Source: Vombatus ursinus (Eukaryota; Chordata; Mammalia; Diprotodontia; Vombatidae). From it: 64,000 nt of DNA. The DNA is taken from NCBI RefSeq assembly GCF_900497805.2, contig NW_020954687.1, forward strand, positions 3,036,817-3,100,816, given 5' to 3'. Of the stretch, positions 45,949 through 55,776 are shown one piece after another; the first letter of the stretch is position 1; each line of letters opens with the position of its first letter. Position numbers and translations under genes: made by a program. The notes under the pieces are model-generated. The model saw only the letters and a program-made list of their open reading frames with translations, was not told where the DNA came from and did not search any database.

Positions 45949-46279
45949 AAGGAACACATTTCAATGACTATTAGAGATATTTGAGACGCTGGTGGTGTGG
46001 ACCTTAGTTACTGGTGAGAGAGCCTGATTATTTTTCTTCTCTGAGCTTTAGTTACATTATCCATAAAATGGAGACAATTGTGGGAATAACATTTGCATCA
46101 TGACAACAAGGAAGGGAAGAAGCATTTCAAGGATCCTTCAAGCCCACAATGAAATGGGGTCATTCTTACCAAAATGCACAGGAAAATGAGGCTAAACATG
46201 AAAAATGCCAAGAACAGACACTATAAAACAGCTTAATTAATCCAGAGGAAATAAACAAATACTCTACTGTATCACAAAG

Positions 46280-46545
46280 GTGCCTCTATAATATTAGCTA
46301 GGATTTATATGATATTTTCAGGTTTACAAAGCATCTTTGCAAATATGATCTCGTTTTATTCTTACCATAATCCTGAGTCAGGTACTATTATTATCCCCAT
46401 TTTATAGATGCAGAAACTGAGGTCAACAAAAGTTCGATGACTTGCCCAGAGTCACACAGGTAGTAAGCATCAGAAGAAGGATTTGAATTCAGGTCTTCCA
46501 GACTCTAACACTCTAACCACCAAGCTACCTAGCTGCCTCATGGGA
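46280..46545 (-). mobile_element. THER1/MIR-type SINE
   Basis: 'attattatccccattttata', 'ttgcccagagtcacacaggt' and the head remnant 'caccaagctacctagctgcc'. Confidence 0.8.
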
Positions 46546-46734
46546 AGCATAGCATACCAGCACAGTGGTGTGGAAATAGCATTGGACTTAGGGAGACACC
46601 TAACTTTAAATTCTATTTCCAACACTTTAATAACTGTATGACCGAAATTACTTTTCCTTTCTAATCCTCAGTTACCTCATCCATAAGTTGGGGCCAATCA
46701 CAGGAATGAATTTGCAACATGATAGTAGGGAAAG

Positions 46735-46985
46735 GAATAAACATTTATGTAGCACCCACTATGTGCCAGACATTGTACTAAGTGCTTTGCAATTATTATT
46801 TTATTTGATCCTCACAACAACCCTGTGAGGCAGGTGCTATTATGATCCCTATTTTACAGATAAGGAAACTGAGGTAGACAGATGTTAAGTGACTTATCCA
46901 GGGTCACATAGCTAGTAAGTATTTGAGGTCAGATTTGAACTCAGGTCTTCCCGACCCTAGCCATTGAACCAGCTAGCTGCCTCTG
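46735..46985 (-). mobile_element. THER1/MIR-type SINE
   Basis: 'tgtgccagacattgtactaa', 'tttgatcctcacaacaaccc', 'ggaaactgaggtagacagat' and 'accagctagctgcct'. Confidence 0.85.
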
Positions 46986-46989
46986 TGAC

Positions 46990-48870
46990 TAGAGAGAAGT
47001 CTGCTTCCAATATATACTAGCTGTAGAACCCTGGGAATGTTACTCAACTTTAGTGTCTTTAGTTCTTTCTCTAAAACTACAAGTTGCAAAGCAAGTGTAG
47101 AGGTATATTGTTATATTGGTAGAGGGAGTATCCTCCCTGGGAATTCTCTTTAAACACTGATGTCGTAAGGATAATTAAAAAACAAACAAACAAAAACTCA
47201 ACACCTACCTAACAGGATTGTTGTGAGGAAATGATCTGTAAACTGTGCAATACCATCTAAAGAAGAGGGTAAACACTAATACCATTATAAAAGCTAAACA
47301 TGCTATGTACTGCTGATTTTCAAGAAACTGAGTGTGTGATTTAAGATGAGAATGGTATCAGAGTCCTTAAGGCATGAACCCTTATCTCCACAAAGTATAA
47401 ATCTTCCAGGTTATTTCCCCCCAATATTCATTCAAAACACAGACTCTGAAATGTCACTTGATTGAAATCATATGCTTAACAGTAAGGGCTGAGGTCATTA
47501 CTACTGAACCATAGATAGCTAATAATTCAACCAGTACCAAATCTACATAATCGTACCAGCATCTAGTCCTCATCTGTCCACCTTGTCCAGAAGAGTAGCA
47601 TGAACAACTTTAACAAATGAATTGTTAAAACCTAGTTAAACTGAATGTAGTCCCAAAGATCACTGGTATGCAACTCTCCTTTGTAGAAACGACTGCATGG
47701 TTCTTGCTTCAGTTTCTCTCCAGACCTTCTTTGAGCTCAAGAATCTTTTTTGAGTTCTCTTCAATCTTCAAGTCTGGCTTCCAGTTTCAAGTGGGAAGAT
47801 GGAAGAGGCCAACACCATTTCAGATTGCTGAAAGAAAATACTGCGGGAAGACATAAGAGGAGTTGGCATTCTTCATCATATCCCTATCCCCAGACTGCTA
47901 CACTAGAGACACTGGGGAACTACCCCTTAGGTGAGATGTAGGACCCTCTCTCTGGGTTGAACTGAATTGCTTCACTCCAAATGGTGAGTTCCTTCACTCT
48001 GGATTGTTTGGTATAAATTCTCCTATGTATGCTTTGTCTGATTTCTGTCTTGCTAAGATTTGGATAAATATGTCTCTTGACTAATTGCTATATGCGTTTA
48101 TTGTGGGGCAGGTATTTGGTGGGAAGGGAACCGAGCCTTGGATAGAAAGCTTGGGGTCTTCCTTCCCTCCAAAATTGAAAGTGATCAAAAATTAGATTGA
48201 ACCTGACCACATCTCCCAAACTAACTATATTTAAGCTAACAGATATAATTCTAGTCTAGTACCCTCTCTCTCTGAGAAGAGCCCCAACTTCTTGCTTCCC
48301 CTCCTGGCAGGAATTCAAGTCTCCCATAGAGAAGAGTCAGGGAAGAAGAAATTAGGGATGTCTACTCTGCCTTCCTTTGAGCCACACATGTGGGGGAAGT
48401 ACCCTCACTACACATGGAGCCTCATATATAATAGCATTCCTTAATCTAGTGACTGTCAAAAAGAGAGTATTAAACCTATTCAAGCTTGACTGTGTCTTAA
48501 AAATAGAATTAATATAAATTTTCAATTTTACAGGGCTTCATCAAAGACCAGATGATTACCTGTTGGAAGCATTGTAGAGGGGATTAGGTAAAGGTATTTG
48601 ATGCACCTTCCAATTCTGAGCTTCAGTGAAACCCCATTTTTCTGATTCCAATTCTGGTATTCTTTCCTCTATATCATGTTGCCTCCTCATAAAGCACAAC
48701 AAAAAACTCTTTAAAGTAATGCTTGTGTCAAAATCTTTCTTACAACTTCAAGAGCCCAGTATATTTGGGGGATTTCCCACTTTTCTGACTCCTTTGCCCC
48801 ACTCAGAAAATCTGGGAAATTCATTTAGGATACTACTTAGTGTGGTGTTACCAACTCATCTTGTAAACAT
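46990..48870. other. Intergenic, no gene
   Basis: No coding gene was recognised. The stretch at about 47640-48540 has LTR-like composition (a TATA-like 'gtataaattctcc' near 48010), but ends could not be found, so it is not annotated as an element. The frames at 47668-47941 and 48626-48916 are unsupported. Confidence 0.4.
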
Positions 48871-48904
48871 ACAACTAAAAAAAAAAAAAAAAAAAAAAAC
48901 CCTT

Positions 48905-49063
48905 ACGGGCAGCTAGGTGGCTCAGTGGATAAAGCACCGGCCCTGAAGTCAGCAGGACCTGAGTTCAAATCTGGCCTGAGACCAAACATTTGACACTAGC
49001 TGTGTGACCCTGGGCAAGTTACTTAACCCCAATTGCCTTAAAAACAAACAAACAAAAGAAAAC
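48905..49063 (+). mobile_element. MAR1/WSINE-type CORE-SINE
   Basis: It begins 'gggcagctaggtggctcag', has the CORE, and ends in an (AAAC)n tail. A poly(A) run at 48877-48899 lies directly upstream. Confidence 0.85.
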
Positions 49064-49277
49064 ATCAAAAATGTTCTTATTGACAGTTTTTAAAAAATGA
49101 AACTTAGAGCAGAGCTCATGGAAAATAAGGTCACCCTCCAATGAGCAACCATCTCCCCAGAGACCTATGCAGAACCTCAGTCACTTACATTATTAGACTC
49201 CCAGCAAGGTTTACCTTCTCCATTTCCTCAGTTGGTGACTCCTGTAGTAATATTGAACAGCATCCAGCAAAAGGTTC

Positions 49278-49322
49278 AAAGATAGTTCTTTTGAAAAAAA
49301 AAAAGAAAAGATAGTTCTTTTG
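49278..49322. repeat. 16-bp direct repeat around a 13-bp A-run
   Basis: 'aaagatagttcttttg' occurs at 49278-49293 and again at 49307-49322, separated only by A-rich sequence. It looks like a retroposon target duplication holding nothing but tail. Confidence 0.85.
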
Positions 49323-49329
49323 TGGACCT

Positions 49330-50220
49330 TGCTCTATCAGTTGGACTAGAGGACACACACCAGGATATCCTGATCTTGACAGGAGACATAATTCTGCCTA
49401 TCCCATTACTTCTATACACAACGGATCTTCAATCTAAAGTTACTCCTTCCTGCTATATTTCCTCCTGAGCTCTGACCTCACAGAAGTTTTTCCAGGAATC
49501 AGGAATACACTGCCCTTTTCATCTCCTAATGAGTCATCTCTACCCGCTTCATAAGCCTAGTGTCCTCTCCTCCTTCAGTGCAGGGATGTCTATTTCCCCA
49601 CAAGTCCAGGACTTTGCCACAATTTCTCCTTTATTGTCTCAAGTGTCTGGGGTCAGTTAACTGACTGGGTTGCTATGTACCACAACTGGTATAAGAGGTA
49701 GTAAGGGAATTCTTCCCTGCTGGAAACACAGAAGGCAAGGGGGAATAAAAGTCTTTGCTATGATCATGAGAAGTGACTCTTTATCTCAAGGCCTTGTTTA
49801 ATATCATAATAGGCTAGTACAACAGACAGCCCATAAAAAAAGGTGTTATCATTGTTCCACAGGGTTTTTATGGTATTTTGTATTTATGTATAACACCAGT
49901 CTGTTCTCAAATTCCAATTACATATACAAGGTGTCCCGAAAATCAAAAGGCACTATTTTAGGAATCTCTGTACTTTCCCGTTATAAGATTTAGGGTAAAA
50001 TAAGTATGGTAGCAGTGATGGAAAAAGGGCAGTCTGGTTAGGTGGGCTGAGTAAAGGCTCAGACCCACGGAAAGGCAAGGTGAGAGATTTGGTTCCATCA
50101 TTTAAGGATATAAATGAGTGTCAGTCAACAAGCATTTATGAAGCTGTTATTGTGTGCCAGCAGTAACAACAACCAGATATAGCCTAACCGTCTTAAATGT
50201 AACTTTTCCAAGATATTGTC
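49330..50220. other. Intergenic, nothing recognised
   Basis: KIF14 upstream flank. No gene or clear repeat was seen, apart from a worn L2-like tail near 50120-50160 ('agcatttatgaagctg'). Confidence 0.45.
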
Positions 50221-50225
50221 TCTTT

Positions 50226-50255
50226 GGGGGGTGGGGGGGGGTGGGGGGGTAGGGG
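50226..50255 (+). promoter_or_regulatory. G-run cluster with quadruplex potential
   Basis: Four G-runs of 4-9 bases, separated by one or two bases, lie on the plus strand about 550 bp upstream of KIF14 exon 1. Confidence 0.6.
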
Positions 50256-50736
50256 CAGCCATCGACTTGAACTAGAGCCTGTCCTGCGCTGCGGACTTCA
50301 GACTTCCCCTGCCTTTTTATTCTGCTTTTTTTTTTTCTCTTTTGAACAGGCTCTTATTCGCAACAAAGTCCACCACAGGGTCACCCTGCGGCTACTTCTG
50401 GCCTAGCTCAGTCAAGTTCCGAGGCAAGACCCTCTACGCTGGGTAGCAGCTATCCACGTCCCTTCTTTCTCCCCAGGGAGTGAGGCCGACGTAGGAGGAT
50501 TCAGGCAGCGCGTAGGGAAGAGGTGGGCGGCACCCAGCGTTGCCAGGAAACCGGGAGGGGAAACGTCCGCTCTGCGCTCTAGCCTGCCCCCTCGCGCCCA
50601 GAAGCCTCTATTCCGGAAACCCGGGTGGGTGGAGCGGACGCACCGCCACACTGGAGCAAACTCAAACAAACTACGGTTTCTTCCGGCAGAGGGCGGGGCG
50701 AAGCGAGATACGGCGTCTGACTTGAGCTTCTGGCAG

Positions 50737-50765
50737 CCAATCAGCAGGCTGGGCGCTCATTCAAA
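50737..50765 (+). promoter_or_regulatory. CCAAT box plus CDE/CHR-like cell-cycle element
   Basis: An NF-Y type CCAAT at 50737-50741 is followed by 'gggcgc' (50751-50756) and, 3 bp later, 'ttcaaa' (50760-50765), the reverse complement of the CHR consensus TTTGAA. This layout is typical of genes repressed by DREAM in G0/G1 and activated by B-MYB/FOXM1 in G2/M, which fits KIF14's mitotic role. The site is about 35 bp upstream of the first donor. Confidence 0.6.
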
Positions 50766-50800
50766 TCTGGCCCGGCGCGGGGACTAGGTTCGGGGTGTAG
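50766..50800 (+). other. KIF14 non-coding exon 1 (3' end)
   Basis: A consensus donor 'gtgtag|gtgagt' at 50801 ends the exon. The transcription start is not visible and is assumed to lie just downstream of the CHR-like site, so the left boundary is only a guess. Confidence 0.55.
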
Positions 50801-51309
50801 GTGAGTGTTGCTGCTGTGGGGAGCTCGGCGGTTACGGGTTCGGGTTGAGGGGAAGGGGACAGGCGGGTGGAAGACAGAGGCGGGGGGCGTTTATGAGAGC
50901 AGCCGACCAAGGGCCGGAGAGTAGAGGTCTTCCACCTTCATCACTTACTGCAGCTGTCCCCACCTCCACGTCGGGGAGGGAGGGAAGCAGCTGCGCGGCC
51001 CCGTGACGCTTGAGCACGCGCGAGGAACGGTGGGGGAGGGGAGGGAGCGCTGTCTGTCAGGCCGGGTGGGCGATGATAATTTATTTACCCATCAGGCCCT
51101 GCGGGATTGGTACCCCTGTGGGGAGCAGGAGAGGGACGGAGAAGTTTTGGGGTGTGGTTTCTTCCTGCCCCGCGTGCTAGGATTTCTTATCCACCCTGTA
51201 ATAATCGTATTTGCGTCTTTTACCTTACCGAGCTGTCACACAAACAGAAAGATCTAGTTTCTAAAGTTATCCCAGACAGTCAATATAGAAGATGACTGTA
51301 TAATACTTG

Positions 51310-51450
51310 GCAAAAATCAGTCTTGGCCTCAGTTTCCTCATCTGTAAAATGGGGGTAATAACACTTGTAACCCTTACCTCACAGAGTTGTCAGCATCAAA
51401 AGGATGCTTATAAGGGCTGTGAAAACCTTAATGCATTAGGTAAAGGTCGG
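51310..51450 (+). mobile_element. MIR 3' half
   Basis: 'ggcctcagtttcctcatctg', 'taaaatgggggtaataacac', then 'cctcacagagttgtcag'. Confidence 0.75.
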
Positions 51451-52068
51451 CCTACACCTCTTTTAAGACTGTTGCAGAGCAGGTGGGGATTTGCATTGTT
51501 TGAGGAAGTTTCTTTATGGGAAGTTCCCACCAGTGAAATTGCTGTTCACATCCCCCAGGAGAATTATTAGAAAGTAGGGTCACAGTTGGAACTGGAAGGG
51601 ACCTAGAAGATCATTTCGTCTGAGGCTTTAGAGTGAGGAGGATTTCTAGAATTCTTCCACATACTTTTTTAAAAAAGTATTTTTAAAAATTTCTGCAGTT
51701 TTTCCAGTAACTTGTAGTCTACTTAATAGGTTGGTTTGATTACAGGGTAAGCCATTTTTATAATAATGTTCATACATACAAGAATTTTAAAAAGTGCATT
51801 CATAAGAGTACTTAACTCTTTCATAGAACTTTTATATCTTTCATTTTATTCTCACAACAACCACTCCATGAGGCAAGTGGTTTAGGTGTTACCATTTTAG
51901 AGATCAGAAAACTAAAGCAGAGAGACGTTAAAATAACTTCTCTAGGTCAACCTAATGAGCTTACAGCAGGACTGGAGCTGAATGCAAGTTTCTTCACCTC
52001 CCAGCATAATGGCCTTTCTACGACACCTGGTTCCCATAAAGGTTTTCTTATTTTAGCTTTGCTTGCTG

Positions 52069-52671
52069 TTTGTGTTTCAGTCTGAGAGGTTGAGACTCCT
52101 CAAAGACCAGAGTACAGGACGGGGTTGTCTGGAATGAATTCACAGAGTTCTTTGAGTCAAGTTGGCAAAGATTTATTATGCTTTTCAGCGGGCAAGGATT
52201 CTTAAGGAACCTGTGGAGAGACTGAGGATGGTGCTGGGGTTTATATGGAAAAGGGCATGGGGAAGGAATGCCAGGGATACTAATTAAGTAATCTAAAAGT
52301 CTAGGTGTCTTTGGGAGCTATAGGGAGTATGCTAGACAAGGAGGGAGAAGTCGGAGGATCTTGGGAATCTGGCGGGAGGAAGAGTCCCTGGGCCAGCCAG
52401 GAACAAAAACTACTTGGACCAGACAAGACACCCCTCTCTCTCTGTCCTGATTAGCAGCAAGGAAAAGTTTTCTCAAAAGAAGGGAGCTTACTAAGGAATT
52501 GGGAGGCTTCCAGAGACATGATCTTAGGGCTGGGGGCAGCCTAGCATTCTCTCACCCAGCTTAGTGTAACTGCACAGTGTCCTTGGAGGGGAGGGACTGC
52601 CAGGGATAGTGTTTCTGAGGCCAGGGAGAAATTGGGGTCCAAGTACAGGCTCCCAAGCACCCCATCATTTG
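52069..52671 (-). mobile_element. Solo LTR of an endogenous retrovirus (class I-like)
   Basis: A single LTR of about 595 bp (52073-52667) with TG and CA ends, flanked by a 4-bp 'tttg' repeat on each side. Read on the minus strand it shows a TATA-like box ('atataaac', near 52243) and an AATAAA signal (52171-52177) in the expected order. No internal region remains, so it is a recombination product. The 4-bp duplication suggests a gammaretrovirus-like family. The age is moderate. Confidence 0.7.
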
Positions 52672-53833
52672 TCTAGTTGGTCTTCTTGTTTGATTTATAC
52701 TGTAAATTCTTAGAAGGGAGATTGCTATTTTCCAGTTATTCAACATTGCAAAAATTGCAAGCAGTGAATTCTTAATATTTATTGACTGTGCCATTTGTCA
52801 TTTGTCTTTTGCTGTAGTATGACATCACATTTACTTTTCTTGTACTTATATCTTATCTCATTAAGGTGATAAGTTCTTTGAGGTTATGCAAGGTGTATCA
52901 TAGTCTTAGTGTCTTTCAAAGTACCATGCCTATTGAAAATGTTCAATACTTGCTGTATAAATGGCATTGATAAAGAAGTAACTTTTAAGGAAGGCTAGTT
53001 TAGAAGTCTATTTTTCTTCCAAAGAACCAGTTTACATGGTGACCAAACTAATATATAATCTCTGATGCTTAAATAAGTTATCTTCTTTTAATTATACCAA
53101 AAATCCAACAAAAGATAGGAAGAAAGCACACTAGTATAGGAGCAGTTTTGAGCATAATCTTTGTAGACCTGCATTTAATGTGAAATGTTTAGTGAAGATG
53201 ATAAATCCATAAAATTTTCTAAAAAGTAAACATAAGCCACATGAATATTGGACTAATTTTTAAATTTTTTTTCAGTTAAAGCTGTCCCTCCTGCCTTTAG
53301 TTCAACTCTATTCCTTTGTGATTTCATAAGAATATAATTGTTTAAATGGCCCATTTGTACTTCCATCTTCTTTCCTTCACTTTCCCTAAAACTTCTTTCA
53401 CAAAGCCTACCCTTCCCATTGCTTTTTAGAACTTGGGGGATCAAGGAAGGTGAAGGACAGAGTTCTCTAACATCCACAGATATTAACCTATTACCCTTTA
53501 ATGACAGGAACTGGTCACAGAGAGAACTCAATTGATCCTCAATTGGACAAAGATTTTAAGCATCATATATGTGTAAAGTACTGCACTAGGGATACAAAGA
53601 CATTTAACTTAGTTATCTTGATACTAGATCTTAAATAGAATATTTCGTTGGATCTGTGAGTTTATGATTTTTGTACCGTAACTCCCCCTGTACTTCATTC
53701 TGTGTGATTCTTATACATATCCATCCATAAATTTAGATGGGCTTTATTTTAGGGAAAAGCTTAGTGTTGGTATAATCACTGCACAGCTTCCCCAAAATGA
53801 TCTCTTTTGTTTTCTTCCTCTGTTTAATTTCAG

Positions 53834-53938
53834 GCTCAGTTCATTGTCTATCTATATATTCTGCTTATTGAAGATGTGCACATTAATGGAATGGTTATAT
53901 GGGCTATCCACTCAACTGTGTCATCATCTGAACAGCAG
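53834..53938 (+). other. Possible alternative 5'UTR exon of KIF14
   Basis: A good acceptor ('tgtttaatttcag', ending 53833) and donor ('aacagcag|gtatac', 53939) bracket 105 bp in the sense orientation of KIF14, between exon 1 and the ATG exon. It is only a splice-site pattern. Confidence 0.25.
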
Positions 53939-54584
53939 GTATACTTCATTCACTTGTATTTTTCTGCGTAGATAGGCTGAACACTCAACTGATTATGAAT
54001 CTCATTTAGAAGGCTGTGTAGTTTTCTTGGGCTCAATAACATCGGCACAATGTTATCTACAAATAGGAACATTGTAGTATGTCACCATCTATAGGTAATC
54101 CCTGTTCCCTTTGGACTTTTCACTGAACATTTTTCCTTTGGCAAGTGTATGTCTCTGTTCTGTGCCTCTATTGATAGGATAAAGGGATTGTCAAATAAAG
54201 TTTTCTTTGATGTGTCTTTCAAGAAATCTTGTGTGATTTAAATATTCAAGAGAGATGCCTTGTTGATGGGAATCTTTAAGTTTGTATTTTGTCCTACCAA
54301 ATCAAGAGCTTGTTCAAAGTTAACAAACAGTAACCACAGTGGGAACTTGTATTTGTTAATACCTTCAGTCATTTGTGATACTGTAAAGATGTGATCTTTT
54401 GTAGGATATTATTATTTGCTAAAGCCCACCTATCCCTTTCTCATGTAAGCAGCATCTTACTAATATATGTAGTATGATTTCCATAAGTAGTAGGTTTCTT
54501 AGTACCCTAAAATGTTTTCTAAGTTATAAATGTTTCTTTTAAGCTTGTCTGAAATTTAATTTTTTTCTTCTTTGTATTTGACAG

Positions 54585-55776
54585 ATTTTAAAAAGATGTC
54601 ATTAAGAAAAGACCGGAAATCAAATGCATACTCAAAGAGTTTAAATTCCACAGCTTGAGTTCTTTTTTAAAGACTTCTTGTTATTAATATGTCAATGTAC
54701 AATACAACTTTTATTCAAAATCGCAATGATACCCTTGGTTTATCTTCACAAAATAACTCATCACTTACTGCCTTTACCCAAAGTGGCAGACTTAAGCAAC
54801 ATGTGAAATCAGAGATGCCAGAGTGTGAAAATGATCCATTATTAAAATCTCTAAGTAAAATCAAAGAAGTAAATAGAACCTATGTTATTTCAGCCTGTAA
54901 AAAAGTACAAGATGCACCCCTCACACCTAATGTGGAAGGGAAGTTGGCACTCCAAAGAAGAACTAGAAAAATTCAAGAACCACTTTTGCTTGGTAGTCAC
55001 CCACAGGAAGAAACAACAAGACAACCTACGGTGCAGTGCTGTATAACAACAGACTTTCTGGAAAGGGGTAAGACAAATAAAAATGTGCCAGATGGAGTCT
55101 GTAGTAAGAAGGCTGCTTTGGAACAGAGTAATAAAAATGAAAAGACAACAAACGCTGATAAACACTCTTTTGTTAAATCTGTTTCACCTGTAGTTGAAGA
55201 TATAAAACAAAGAAAAACAACTAATGATGAAAAGTACAAAGAAAAATGTTCAGTTCTCAGTGCAGAAACTGGAAACCTTTTACCTGATAGGTGTTCTGTT
55301 TTTCAAACAATTGAGTCACAAAGTCAGAACGAAGTTAGTAGATTGGGACACTCAGCAGTAACGAAACCTATTCAGAATACATCAGATATAAAGATAACTA
55401 CAACAGGAAACTTAAGTAATACAAGTGTTGGAAAGGAAATAATGAAAAATTTAAATAATAAATTTGGAAGTGTGGAAAAACCAAGAACACCCAGACGATG
55501 GATTATGGAAGAAAACAAATTTACACCGAAAAGTAGTACTCCTCAGGAGAGAATCACAGCTTTGTCAGTTCCAAAAAATAGGTCATGCCTTCAAATTATG
55601 CAAAAACAAAAAAGTACACCTAGTTCTTTTCTTGAAAATAAAAGGGGAAGATCACAAGAAAATACCTTATTGAGAGAAAAAACTATAGTTCAGAACACGC
55701 ATAGACAATCAAATCATTTGAAGGTAGAGAATAGTCAAGTGACAGTGGCTATACGAGTGAGACCCTTCAGCAGCAG
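54585..55776 (+). CDS. KIF14: KIF14 exon 2 (start codon, residues 1-362)
   Basis: The acceptor is 'tttgtatttgacag' and the donor 'agcag|gtatgt' at 55777 (phase 2). Coding starts at ATG 54689 (A at -3), giving MSMYNTTF and, further on, the conserved ECENDPLL and NRTYVISA blocks. The exon encodes the disordered, lysine- and serine-rich tail that in human KIF14 binds PRC1 at the midzone. It ends with the first motor strand ([15 protein letters not shown]). A 20-codon upstream frame at 54596-54658 precedes the start. Confidence 0.95.
54596..54658 (+). other. Upstream ORF in KIF14 5'UTR
   Basis: ATG (A-rich context) with 20 codons and TGA, ending 30 nt before the KIF14 start codon and out of frame with it. 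It lies in the same exon, so it is present in the mature leader if the acceptor at 54584 is used. Confidence 0.6.

Larger units (their letters stand above)
50400..51060 (+). promoter_or_regulatory. CpG-island promoter of KIF14
   Basis: CpG- and GC-rich sequence encloses the first exon donor at 50801. It contains a CCAAT box and a CDE/CHR-like element. Open frames in it on both strands arise from GC richness. Confidence 0.85.
50801..54584 (+). other. KIF14 intron 1
   Basis: It contains MIR pieces (about 51310-51450 plus, 51820-52040 minus), the solo LTR (52073-52667) and a possible extra untranslated exon (53834-53938). The stretch 52680-53830 is AT-rich without a recognised feature. Confidence 0.7.

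Noticed and set aside
47640-48540. Old LTR-type element
   Set aside because: The composition is suggestive, but no terminal dinucleotides with matching duplications and no partner repeat were found.
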